64,000 bases of DNA from Martinezella lusitana (GTDB lineage: Bacteria > Pseudomonadota > Alphaproteobacteria > Rhizobiales > Rhizobiaceae). The notes beneath the pieces were generated by a model. It saw nothing but the letters and a program-made list of their open reading frames with translations. It did not search any database and was not told the origin of the DNA. The stretch covers positions 310,001 through 374,000 of the forward strand of contig NZ_JAFEVL010000048.1 in the NCBI RefSeq assembly GCF_016901135.1, in the 5' to 3' direction. The translations under genes were made by a program, and so were the position numbers. Each line of letters starts with the position of its first letter. The first letter of the stretch is position 1. Below are positions 27,760 through 36,577 of this stretch, piece after piece.

Positions 27760-30700
27760 TCAAAACTCAAAGATCTGCCTAAACACCCCTGGTGCGATGA
27801 TCGACAGCGGATTGATCTGGATGCTCGATTTCTCCAGCGTACCCGTCACCCTGAAGGTGATGCCGATCAGGCCGCGGTCGCTGCCGTTGCCCAGGATGAA
27901 GCCTACGATCGGCACCTCCGCAAACAGCCGGTTCAGGCCATAGGCCGGCATGAACGTGCCGGTCAGATCCATCTTGCCGTTGGCGTCCTTGACCGTTCCC
28001 TGGAATGTCGCCCCGACCTGCACGCCCCGCACAACCCCGTTCTCAACCGACAGCGACCCATTTCGCATCACCAGCCGCGCAAAGCCTCTCTCAAAGCTTT
28101 GCGAGCGCGTATCGATATTCTGCTTCACGGCGGCATTCAGGCTTTTGCCGTTCTTGCCGCTCGGGGTCGAAACGATGGTCGAAAGCTTCTTCTCGTCGAC
28201 GATGGCGAAGTTGCGGAGATCCAGCGATCCATCCCAGTCGTCCTGCCCGACGGAGCGCAGGGACAGATTGAGCAGGCCACCCTTCAGGTGCTTGTAGAGA
28301 TCGGCAAAGCGAGCAACGGAACCGGCGTCTCCGCTGGTGATGCGGATGGTGCCGCCGCCGCTGCCCTTGCTCATCTGGCTGACGACAGCTTCTCCGCTGC
28401 GGGTGACGCCGGAAAAGTCCACCGCCGTCGTTTTGCCGCCTGCAATGGAATAGGTACCTTTGAGATTGCCGATCGATACGTCGTTGAATCCAATGACCTT
28501 GTCGAGATTGACACGTATCGTCGCGCTTGCCGAATCGTCGTCGTCGCTCTTCCCGCCGCCCGACGACGATGCCTTCAGCCGCGCCATGATCGGTCGTAAA
28601 TCGGCCGAGTTGCCCGAGACCGAAACGTCATAGCCTCCACCCTTGCCACGCTTGAGCGTCAGCGCAAAATCATCGAGGGCCGAGAGTTTCACGCTGTCGA
28701 AACTCGCGGATGACAAGCTCCCCTTGCTGATCACAAGATCGCCGCTGACACCGAAGCCATCGCCCTTGAGCGCAAAGTTCTTGAGTGTCGTCTGGCTATC
28801 CGGTCCGGACGCTTCGAATTGCGCGGTTGCGGGAATGCCGCTGCCCTTCGACCACCCCACCCACGGAACCGTCAGCGCCGCCTTGCCGAGATCCACCTTG
28901 ACGCCCTGGCGATCGTCATCGATGCGCATCAGCTCCACTTTGACAGGCCCATCGATGATATCGCGAAGACCCGGCATGACGGCATTGCGTTGAGCATCGC
29001 TGAGCGTCGCAGTAATGACGCGGCTGCGCTTGACGGTCGATTTGCTGTCGGTCGGCTCGGTCATATCGATCTGGGCGGGAATGCCGTCGATCTGCCCTTG
29101 AGCTTGCAGGTGCACCGATTGCGGATCGGCCGCGACCTCGCCGGTCAGGTTGTCGATCTTGCGATTGTTCATCGGCTTCAGCAAATCAACATTGGTGAGC
29201 TCCAGTTTCGCCTGCCAATCCGGCGGCGGCGGCTTCTGGTCGTTGATCAGGCCGATCCGGGCATTGACCTTGGCAACGATCTTGCCGTTGAAGTCCTCAG
29301 GTTTGAATTCCGTCCGTTGCAATACCTCCAGCGGTTTGTAGGTCAGCAATTCACCCACGGCGTCGCCTGTGCCGGATATTGTCAGAGCAAGCTCCGCCAT
29401 CAGCGGTTTGTCGTAGGTTGCCGGTATCGAGAAGCGGCTATCGTTCAAGGTGATCGTGCGGCCTGTCGGGAAATATGAGGTAGCAGTCTCGATATTGATG
29501 ACCATCGTCGGGCCGGTCAGATCGAAATGTGCTTTCGTATCCCGGAGCGGCGGAATTTGGCCCGGCACGTTGAGGCGAGCGCCGTCGATGTCGAACGCAA
29601 TGTGCAACTCGTTCTGGCCGAGTTGCAGCTTGCCGGTCTGCGCCGCCTCCCGCAGCCTTCCGGCTGGAATGAACACGGATATCACCGCATTCGTCACCGA
29701 GCCGCCAAAGAGATTGTTCTCGACCCATACTCTCGGCTTCGAAGCCATCCAGAAGGGCCAAAGCTGTTTCACCACGGTGGTATCGAGTTTGTCCGCGCGG
29801 CCGCCGAAGCTGATTTCCGGCGAGCTGTCGCCGAGCTTCATGTGCAACGAACCGAACAGGGCGCCTTGCGGTGTCGATATGCCGATATTGTCGAACTGGA
29901 ATTCCTTGGTCGCGGACAGAAAGCGCCCTGTCGCCTGGCCGTCGAAGCTGACCGGCTTCTCTCCGGATATCGATGAGGCTGCCGTACCATTCTTGATCAG
30001 GAAATCGATGCCGAAGCCTTTGCCCGCGTTGGCGTCTACACGGTCGAGATCGATCAGCGCGCCGGAGAATGGCGCGACGGTGTGGACGAATTGCGCCGTC
30101 GACGGCGCAATCTCGAGTGTCTGGTGATCGAAATTATAGGCGAGATTGATGTTGGCCTGCGTCAGATCCTGGGCGTCACGATCCATGTAGAGCACGCCGG
30201 GCTGAATGTTGATGGCGGTGTCCAGTTTAGGATCCGCACCTGAATCACCCCTGACAGCCGAGAGCGTCACATCGGCGAAACTCGTGAGGCCCTGACGCGG
30301 AGTACCACTCGCATCATAGGCCATCGTCAACGGCTTGAGATCGAGATTGGAGATTTTCGCGACCAATGAAGAACTGCGTCCAGCCTCCTGTTGGTCCGCC
30401 ATTACATCCAGGCTCGCCACCGATCCGTTGACCGCGACTTGCCCATACAGATGCAACGAATTCGGACCGCCCCGCTCGAAGGTGAGACTATCGACCACCA
30501 GAGAGATCGGATCGCCTTCCTGACGCGCCAGCTTCACCGAAAATCCGGAAATACGCACCGAGTTCGTGCCGCCGCGCTGCACGAATCGCTCCAGAAAGTC
30601 GATATTGTCGAAGGCAGCTTTAAGCGCCTGCGGCAGCGCATCCACGCGTAGCGCCGTCAGATCGACGGGATCTCCCTGAGGCAGCAACGAAGTATCGAGC

Positions 30701-31179
30701 GCTATGCCTTCCGCCGACACATTGGCGACCTCTACTCGACCCTCGATGAGGGCGAACGGATCAAGCTCCATATTCACCGTCGACATGGTCGAGAGATGCT
30801 TGCCGCTCTCCTGATCGACCACATTGACGTCGCGCGCTTCCAAAGCCAGCCGCATGTCGGATGTGAAGCGGATCACGGTTCCGCCGACCTCGGCTTTGTA
30901 GCGCGGGCCGATCGCCCGATCGAGGGCTACCTGCGCTTTCTGAGACAGCGGCTCATCGAAAACGCCGCTTTCGATCGTTGCGATGACGGCTCCGAGGATG
31001 ATGGCAAGAAAGGTGAAGAAAACCAGCGTCATGCGGCAAACATGCCAGACATGCGAGCGATTGCGGCTGGTACGCTCGGGCACATGCACGATCATGGGAT
31101 CATCGACCTGGGCGGAAGGCAGATGATCGAGTGAAACGAGATCCTTTTTGCGGAATTTTACCTTTTCGCCTCGGATCAC
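27760..31179 (-). CDS. YhdP/AsmA-like large envelope protein (DUF3971)
   Basis: A 1139-residue protein with a basic cytoplasmic N-terminus, one membrane segment at about residues 50-70 and a very long beta-rich periplasmic region. The N-terminal part and the C-terminal AsmA-like region (GVQVGATFQGTVKDANGKMDLTGTF...PIVGFILG) match the DUF3971/YhdP group of AsmA-like proteins, thought to bridge inner and outer membranes for phospholipid transport. The start is uncertain: GTG at 31179 has AGGA almost adjacent, and an ATG exists at 31095. Divergent from bcp. Confidence 0.82.
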   Translation of the reverse strand: MIRGEKVKFRKKDLVSLDHLPSAQVDDPMIVHVPERTSRNRSHVWHVCRMTLVFFTFLAIILGAVIATIESGVFDEPLSQKAQVALDRAIGPRYKAEVGGTVIRFTSDMRLALEARDVNVVDQESGKHLSTMSTVNMELDPFALIEGRVEVANVSAEGIALDTSLLPQGDPVDLTALRVDALPQALKAAFDNIDFLERFVQRGGTNSVRISGFSVKLARQEGDPISLVVDSLTFERGGPNSLHLYGQVAVNGSVASLDVMADQQEAGRSSSLVAKISNLDLKPLTMAYDASGTPRQGLTSFADVTLSAVRGDSGADPKLDTAINIQPGVLYMDRDAQDLTQANINLAYNFDHQTLEIAPSTAQFVHTVAPFSGALIDLDRVDANAGKGFGIDFLIKNGTAASSISGEKPVSFDGQATGRFLSATKEFQFDNIGISTPQGALFGSLHMKLGDSSPEISFGGRADKLDTTVVKQLWPFWMASKPRVWVENNLFGGSVTNAVISVFIPAGRLREAAQTGKLQLGQNELHIAFDIDGARLNVPGQIPPLRDTKAHFDLTGPTMVINIETATSYFPTGRTITLNDSRFSIPATYDKPLMAELALTISGTGDAVGELLTYKPLEVLQRTEFKPEDFNGKIVAKVNARIGLINDQKPPPPDWQAKLELTNVDLLKPMNNRKIDNLTGEVAADPQSVHLQAQGQIDGIPAQIDMTEPTDSKSTVKRSRVITATLSDAQRNAVMPGLRDIIDGPVKVELMRIDDDRQGVKVDLGKAALTVPWVGWSKGSGIPATAQFEASGPDSQTTLKNFALKGDGFGVSGDLVISKGSLSSASFDSVKLSALDDFALTLKRGKGGGYDVSVSGNSADLRPIMARLKASSSGGGKSDDDDSASATIRVNLDKVIGFNDVSIGNLKGTYSIAGGKTTAVDFSGVTRSGEAVVSQMSKGSGGGTIRITSGDAGSVARFADLYKHLKGGLLNLSLRSVGQDDWDGSLDLRNFAIVDEKKLSTIVSTPSGKNGKSLNAAVKQNIDTRSQSFERGFARLVMRNGSLSVENGVVRGVQVGATFQGTVKDANGKMDLTGTFMPAYGLNRLFAEVPIVGFILGNGSDRGLIGITFRVTGTLEKSSIQINPLSIIAPGVFRQIFEF

Positions 31180-31309
31180 TCCTGTGCGTCCCTTTCATTC
31201 TCAGCAATTTTATTGGTGACGCTGCGTCCCATGTGGACGGCATACCTGAGCAGCATGTATGGCTCAACCTTAGTATTGTCTAAAAACCCGGCAAAAGAAA
31301 GTTTTTCCC

Positions 31310-31792
31310 ATGACGGAAGTTTTCCCGATCGTATCGAATGTGGGCGACAAGGCACCCGATTTCGATCTGCCACGCGATGGCGGCGGCCATGTGCGCCTAG
31401 CCGATTTCGGCGGAAAACCGCTGGTATTGTTCTTCTACCCTAAGGATGACACGACAGCCTGCACGACCGAATCGATTTCCTTTACCGCGCTCGCAGCCGA
31501 TTTCGACAAGGCCGACGTTGCCATCCTCGGCATATCGCCTGACACGGTGAAGAGCCATGATAAATTCGTCAGGAAGCACGCGCTTTCCGTGCCGCTCGCC
31601 TCCGACGAGGAAAAGACGATGGCGATGGCCTATGGCGTTTGGAGAGAAAAGAGCATGTATGGCCGGACCTATATGGGTGTCGTGCGCTCGACCTTTCTGA
31701 TCGGCGCCGACGGCCGCATCACGAGGATATGGGATAAGGTAAAGGTAGCCGGACATGCCGAAGAGGTTCTGGCCGCGGCGAAGGAGCTTTGA
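31310..31792 (+). CDS. bcp: Peroxiredoxin of the BCP/PrxQ family
   Basis: A 160-residue thioredoxin-fold peroxidase. It contains PDFDLPRDGGG, FFYPKDDTTACTTES with the peroxidatic Cys, and the later GVVRSTFLIGADG. This is the only Cys in the protein, so the resolving Cys found in many BCPs five residues later is missing; it would act as a 1-Cys enzyme. The DUF455 gene starts 4 bases after its stop. Confidence 0.92.
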   Translation: MTEVFPIVSNVGDKAPDFDLPRDGGGHVRLADFGGKPLVLFFYPKDDTTACTTESISFTALAADFDKADVAILGISPDTVKSHDKFVRKHALSVPLASDEEKTMAMAYGVWREKSMYGRTYMGVVRSTFLIGADGRITRIWDKVKVAGHAEEVLAAAKEL

Positions 31793-31796
31793 CGGC

Positions 31797-32627
31797 ATGT
31801 CAGGCGACCCCGACACGATCACTTCGCTGCGCGGCGGCGCCATTGCCGCCATTCGTTCCGCCGATCTCGATCGCAAGACCGGGCTCGCCCAGGAATCGGC
31901 AACGCGCTGGTTTGCGCGCACCCTGTCATTGCGTTCGCCACTCGATCCGCCGCTGGCAGATCGACCCGGGCGGCCCGAACGGCCGGAGCTGGTTCCGCCA
32001 AAGCATATGGAGAAGCGCTCGCTGCATACGCTGAAGGGCCGCATCGCGTTGCTGCACGCCATCGCCCATATCGAGCTGAACGCGGTCGATCTTGCGCTCG
32101 ACATCGTCGCACGCTTTGCGACTGAGCCGGTTCCCAATTCCTTCTTCGACGGCTGGATGCAGGTCGCCTTCGAGGAAGCGAAGCATTTCCGGATGGTGCG
32201 GACCCGGCTGCGCGAGCTGGGCGCGGATTATGGCGATCTGTCCGCCCATGACGGCTTGTGGCAGGCGGCCCATGCAACACGCACTGACCTCACCGCTCGC
32301 CTCGCCGTCGTGCCGTTGATCCTTGAAGCCAGAGGACTCGACGTGACGCCCGCCCTGCAGGCAAAGATGCGCGAAACCGGCGACATGGAAAGTGCTGCCG
32401 TGCTCGACGTTATCTACAATGACGAAAAAGGTCATGTCGCCGTCGGCGCCAAATGGTTCCGTTTTCTCTGCGCGCGGGAAAAGCGCGATCCGGCCCGCGC
32501 GTTTCAGGAACTGGTGCGCGCGAACTTCCGTGGTTCGCTCAAGGCGCCATTCAACGATATCGCCCGCGCCGAGGCTGGATTGACTCCTTCCTTCTACCGC
32601 TCGCTCACATCCACAAGTAACGCCTAA
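31797..32627 (+). CDS. DUF455 family ferritin-like protein
   Basis: A 276-residue helical protein of the DUF455 ferritin-like family. Candidate metal ligands are in HIELNAVDLALD, FEEAKHFRMV and YNDEKGHVAVG, the Glu and His pattern of a di-iron or related site. Function unknown. The ATG at 31797 follows the bcp stop by 4 bases and uses AAGGAG inside the end of bcp, so the two are co-transcribed. Confidence 0.85.
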   Translation: MSGDPDTITSLRGGAIAAIRSADLDRKTGLAQESATRWFARTLSLRSPLDPPLADRPGRPERPELVPPKHMEKRSLHTLKGRIALLHAIAHIELNAVDLALDIVARFATEPVPNSFFDGWMQVAFEEAKHFRMVRTRLRELGADYGDLSAHDGLWQAAHATRTDLTARLAVVPLILEARGLDVTPALQAKMRETGDMESAAVLDVIYNDEKGHVAVGAKWFRFLCAREKRDPARAFQELVRANFRGSLKAPFNDIARAEAGLTPSFYRSLTSTSNA

Positions 32628-32682
32628 AATACTAATATAAAAGAACTTTTCCGTTTTCTAACAATCGCCCGGAAAGCATTCG

Positions 32683-32690
32683 TTAACCAT
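32683..32690 (+). promoter_or_regulatory. Candidate CtrA motif upstream of the M23 peptidase
   Basis: TTAACCAT, the 8-base motif linked to CtrA-regulated promoters in alphaproteobacteria, lies 53 bases before the peptidase start. A full TTAA-N7-TTAA site is not present. Single short match, so only suggestive. Confidence 0.35.
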
Positions 32691-32742
32691 AATCCCTTGT
32701 ACTCCCATTGGGTGCCTGAGAGCATCGATTGGGAGATTCTCG

Positions 32743-34056
32743 GTGACAGCAAAGCCTCACAACCGGGTTTTCGGCAAACAACAGCGGTGTCACACCATCA
32801 TCCTCGCAAGTGGCGAGACGGTGCGCCACATGACCGTGCGTCCATGGATGGCGGCACTGTTCGTCTGCCTCGCCGGTCTGTTTTCGATTGGTTACCTGCT
32901 GGCGACGTCCTACCTCGTCCTGCGCGACGATCTGATCGGCGCTACGATGGCCCGCCAGGCGCGTATGCAATATGATTATGAGGATCGCATCGCCGCGCTG
33001 CGTGCCCAGGTCGATCGCGTCACCTCCCGCCAGCTTCTTGATCAGCAGGTCGTAGAAGAGAAAGTCGACAAGCTTATCGAGCAGCAGCAACAGCTGTCGT
33101 CACGCGGCGGCAAGCTCAATGCATTGCTCGACAGGGCTGAAAACTCGGGCCTCACAGATAAAAGCCCACATACCGATGCGAACGCGGCGGCCGCAAAGAA
33201 CGAGCATGTGCAGCTGACCGCGCCAAAGGCGATCGAAAAGCTTCTTTCCGGCGGCAAGCCCGCAGATGTCACCCCGGACAACTCCACCCTCGCCTACGTC
33301 CCCGCCCCGGAAACGGTCGCCGATCGCGCCGACCGCGTCTTTTCGAAGGTGACGCTGTCGCTGAAACATATCGAACAGGATCAGCTCACGCGCATCCGAA
33401 ACCTCACCGCGGACGCATCCGGGACGGCGAACGACATTCAGACGATCATGTCTAATGTCGGGGTCAAGGTCCCGAACGAGGTCGCGGTCAGTGATAGCGA
33501 AGACGACGGCGGCGTTGGCGGCCCCTATGTGGCGCCGGAAAATGTCGATCAATTCGAGCAGTCCATGGCCGATCTCGATACCGCGCTGACACGCCTCGAA
33601 ACGGTGCGTGGCGCGGCAGAAAGCCTGCCTTTCCGCAATCCAGCACCGGGCAAGCTCGTCACCAGCCCCTTCGGCAATCGCAAGGATCCCTTCTTCGGTA
33701 CGCTCGCTCTCCATCCCGGCACCGATTTCCATTTCAGCCCCGGCGAAAAAATCAAGGCGACGGCCCCTGGCAGGATCGTTTCGGCGGGCTGGACAGGCGG
33801 CTATGGCAATATGGTGGAGATCGATCACGGCGATGGCATCTCGACGCGCTACGGCCATATGGAGGAAGTGCTTGTCAAAGTCGGCGATAAGGTCGCCACC
33901 GGTGACCCGATCGGCCTCGCCGGCAGCACCGGGCGTTCCACAGGCACGCATCTGCACTACGAAGTCCGGGAAAATGGACACCCTATAGACCCGATGTATT
34001 TCATCAATGCCGGTACAAGACTCGCAAGTTACATCAGCGGTATCGGCGCGATTTAA
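32743..34056 (+). CDS. M23 (LytM-type) peptidoglycan peptidase
   Basis: A 437-residue envelope protein. The membrane segment is at about residues 35-57, a coiled-coil-like region follows (AALRAQVDRV...LIEQQQQLSS), and the C-terminal 110 residues form a lysostaphin-type domain with HPGTDFHFSP, GYGNMVEIDHGDG and GTHLHYEVREN, i.e. the zinc-binding His/Asp pattern is intact. It should cleave peptide crosslinks or activate amidases during growth or division. Start is GTG at 32743, with GGAG eight bases upstream. Confidence 0.92.
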   Translation: MTAKPHNRVFGKQQRCHTIILASGETVRHMTVRPWMAALFVCLAGLFSIGYLLATSYLVLRDDLIGATMARQARMQYDYEDRIAALRAQVDRVTSRQLLDQQVVEEKVDKLIEQQQQLSSRGGKLNALLDRAENSGLTDKSPHTDANAAAAKNEHVQLTAPKAIEKLLSGGKPADVTPDNSTLAYVPAPETVADRADRVFSKVTLSLKHIEQDQLTRIRNLTADASGTANDIQTIMSNVGVKVPNEVAVSDSEDDGGVGGPYVAPENVDQFEQSMADLDTALTRLETVRGAAESLPFRNPAPGKLVTSPFGNRKDPFFGTLALHPGTDFHFSPGEKIKATAPGRIVSAGWTGGYGNMVEIDHGDGISTRYGHMEEVLVKVGDKVATGDPIGLAGSTGRSTGTHLHYEVRENGHPIDPMYFINAGTRLASYISGIGAI

Positions 34057-34150
34057 CCGCCGGGATAGTGACAAACGAGCAACAAAGATGGCACTAATCC
34101 AAAAATTGCCTTATGAATGAACTTCGGGTCCGCAGAAGCGCCCGCTTTCC

Positions 34151-34179
34151 TTGACTCCATTGGTATTTGGTTCTATGTC
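34151..34179 (+). promoter_or_regulatory. Putative promoter of the DEAD-box helicase gene
   Basis: TTGACT (34151-34156), a 17-base spacer and TATGTC (34174-34179). The start site would be near 34186, which excludes the in-frame start at 34167 and favours a helicase start at 34215 or 34254. Confidence 0.4.
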
Positions 34180-34253
34180 GCGCTGCATTACGGCATGCTC
34201 CTGTGTGTCGATTCATGGTGTTCGACCGAACCAAGACGGAACTAGTTTTCCCT

Positions 34254-35771
34254 TTGACAACATTTGCTGACCTTGGCTTAAGCCAAAAAGTCCTTTCCGC
34301 GGTAACTGACGCGGGCTACACGACACCGACTCCGATTCAGGCCGGTGCCATCCCATTTGCGCTGCAGCGCCGCGATATCTGTGGTATCGCCCAGACGGGG
34401 ACCGGTAAGACGGCCTCCTTCGTGCTGCCGATGCTGACGCTGCTCGAGAAAGGGCGCGCTCGCGCCCGAATGCCGCGCACGCTGATTCTGGAGCCAACGC
34501 GAGAGCTGGCCGCCCAGGTTGCCGAGAATTTCGAGAAATACGGCAAGAACCATCGCCTCAACATCGCCCTGCTGATCGGCGGCGTGTCCTTCGAGGACCA
34601 GGACCGCAAGCTGGAGCGTGGCGCCGATGTGCTGATTTGCACGCCGGGCCGCCTGCTTGATCATTTCGAGCGCGGCAAGCTGCTGATGAGCGCCGTCGAA
34701 ATTTTCGTCATCGACGAAGCCGACCGTATGCTCGACATGGGTTTCATCCCCGATATCGAGCGCATCGCCAAGCTCATTCCCTTCACGCGCCAGACGCTGT
34801 TCTTCTCGGCCACGATGCCGGCGGAAATCCAGAAGCTGGCCGACCGCTTCCTGCAGAATCCGGAACGTGTCGAAGTCTCGGCGCCCGCGTCGACTGCAAA
34901 GACAGTCACGCAGCGCTTCGTCGCCTCGCATGGCAAGGACTACGAGAAGCGCGCCACGCTGCGCGATCTCATCCGAGCTCAGACGGACCTGAAGAACGCC
35001 ATCATCTTCTGCAATCGCAAGGTAGATGTGGCCGACCTCTTCCGTTCGCTTGAACGCCACGGCTTCTCGGTCGGTGCATTGCATGGCGACATGGACCAGC
35101 GCTCGCGCACGACGATGTTGCAGAATTTCCGTGACGGCCAGATCCAGCTTCTCGTCGCTTCCGACGTAGCGGCACGCGGCCTGGACCTTCCCGATGTCGG
35201 CCACGTGTTCAATTTCGATGTTCCGATCCATTCGGAAGATTATGTCCATCGCATCGGCCGTACCGGTCGCGCCGGTCGTTCTGGCGCCGCTTTCACTCTC
35301 GTGACGAAGCGCGACACCAAGCACATCGACGCGATCGAGAAGCTGATCGGTGAAGATGTTCAATGGCTGAACGGCGACCTGTCGGCGCTGCCGCCGGCCG
35401 AAGAAGGTGGGGACGACAATCGTTCTCCTCGCCGCCGCGAGCCGAAAGGCAGAGGCCGCGAGCGTGATCGCAGCCCCAGAGGCCGGAGTGCCTCGAGTCA
35501 TAAATCTGATATCGACGTCGAGGATAATGCCGTCGAAGTGATCGAAGCAGCACCAGCAAAGGCCGAGAGCGTGAGAAACGAGCGCAAGTCTGAGAACAAC
35601 AACAAGTCCAACAACGGTTCTCGCAACAATCACCGGCCCTTCCCCGCTGCGAACGACGACAACCGCGAACGCCGCAGCCGTTATCGCGACCAGGATGACG
35701 GCCCGACACCGGTCGGCTTCGGCGACGACATTCCCGCTTTCATGCTTATCGTCGCGAACGCCAAGGGCTGA
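34254..35771 (+). CDS. DEAD-box ATP-dependent RNA helicase (RhlE type)
   Basis: About 505 residues. It has the Q motif with TTPTPIQ, motif I AQTGTGKT, PTRELA, DEAD within VIDEADRMLDMG, SAT within FFSATMP, and HRIGRTGRAGR. A basic, Asn-rich disordered tail of about 120 residues follows, as in RNA chaperone helicases that act in ribosome assembly or cold adaptation. The start is uncertain: TTG at 34254 gives the usual MTTFADLGLS N-terminus, while ATG at 34215 would add 13 residues; neither has a strong ribosome site. Confidence 0.9.
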   Translation: MTTFADLGLSQKVLSAVTDAGYTTPTPIQAGAIPFALQRRDICGIAQTGTGKTASFVLPMLTLLEKGRARARMPRTLILEPTRELAAQVAENFEKYGKNHRLNIALLIGGVSFEDQDRKLERGADVLICTPGRLLDHFERGKLLMSAVEIFVIDEADRMLDMGFIPDIERIAKLIPFTRQTLFFSATMPAEIQKLADRFLQNPERVEVSAPASTAKTVTQRFVASHGKDYEKRATLRDLIRAQTDLKNAIIFCNRKVDVADLFRSLERHGFSVGALHGDMDQRSRTTMLQNFRDGQIQLLVASDVAARGLDLPDVGHVFNFDVPIHSEDYVHRIGRTGRAGRSGAAFTLVTKRDTKHIDAIEKLIGEDVQWLNGDLSALPPAEEGGDDNRSPRRREPKGRGRERDRSPRGRSASSHKSDIDVEDNAVEVIEAAPAKAESVRNERKSENNNKSNNGSRNNHRPFPAANDDNRERRSRYRDQDDGPTPVGFGDDIPAFMLIVANAKG

Positions 35772-35827
35772 TAAGTCCACATCCGAGCCGATACGCCGGA
35801 GTTAGCGGCACATTTCGGGATGTAGGC

Positions 35828-36250
35828 ATGGGCAAACCCGGCATCGATTTCCCAGGATCAGGAACCGGTCTCGCAATATTGCGGGACGGGAAGGTTTTGC
35901 TCTACAGGCGCCTCAAGGCGCCCGAAGCCGGCTTCTGGAGCATCGTCGGCGGCAAGGTCGACCATATGGAGCCCGCGGCTAGGGCCGCCATCCGCGAGGC
36001 GGAAGAGGAAAGCGGCCTTTCCATCGGCCGGATCGAATACCTCTGCACAGAAGAAGTTATCGTCGAAGCGGATCGCCAGCATTGGATTTCGCTGATCTAT
36101 GTTTGCAAGGATTTTTCCGGCGAGCCGCGCCTGATGGAGCCCGACAAGCTCTCCGATTTCGGCTGGTTCGGCCGCAACGAGTTGCCACAACAACTATCCG
36201 CTTTCGCCAAAGCGACGATTGCGCATCTGAGCGAAGACGATTTTCGCTGA
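35828..36250 (+). CDS. NUDIX hydrolase
   Basis: A 140-residue protein with a complete Nudix box at about residues 42-64: G-x5-E-x7-REAEEESGL. The hydrophobic core strands before it (GLAILRDGKVLLYRR) fit the fold. It hydrolyses a nucleoside diphosphate-linked substrate that cannot be predicted; the short MutT-like size suggests nucleotide sanitation or NDP-sugars. It converges with the TfoX gene, three bases apart. Confidence 0.88.
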   Translation: MGKPGIDFPGSGTGLAILRDGKVLLYRRLKAPEAGFWSIVGGKVDHMEPAARAAIREAEEESGLSIGRIEYLCTEEVIVEADRQHWISLIYVCKDFSGEPRLMEPDKLSDFGWFGRNELPQQLSAFAKATIAHLSEDDFR

Positions 36251-36253
36251 CGT

Positions 36254-36574
36254 CTATTTATCGGCGCGCAACGCGGCCTCGTAGGCCAGCCTTACCCAGC
36301 GCGCCATGATGTCAGGATCGTCGAAAGCATCATCGGGAACCGACCAGTAAGGCATATTGACGGCCTTGCCCTTCTTGCCCTCATAAGCCCAACGCCGCGC
36401 CCCGGCCGCCTCGAACTCCGAAGCACTGACGTCGTCTGCCTTCAAAAGTATCTCGTCATCCACTTCGAGCGCCAGAATCCGGCCCATGTGGTAGATCCCC
36501 TTGCCGCCGAACATCCGCTTGATCGCTACCGGCCCGAGCGACTGAAACATCTCTTCGATATCGTTATTGTCCAT
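36254..36574 (-). CDS. TfoX N-terminal domain protein
   Basis: A 106-residue single-domain protein with GPVAIKRMFGGKGIYHMGRI, the conserved core of the TfoX N-terminal domain, and YWSVPDDAFDD near the end. In gammaproteobacteria TfoX controls competence, but stand-alone N-domains like this are widespread with no known role. It starts 3 bases after the stop of the molybdenum-cofactor gene cluster's last gene and probably belongs to the same transcript. Confidence 0.85.
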   Translation of the reverse strand: MDNNDIEEMFQSLGPVAIKRMFGGKGIYHMGRILALEVDDEILLKADDVSASEFEAAGARRWAYEGKKGKAVNMPYWSVPDDAFDDPDIMARWVRLAYEAALRADK

Positions 36575-36577
36575 TCC

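Noticed and set aside
27543..27770. Small minus-strand frame after the AT-rich gene
   Set aside because: No ribosome site, overlaps both neighbours, and no conserved-looking composition.
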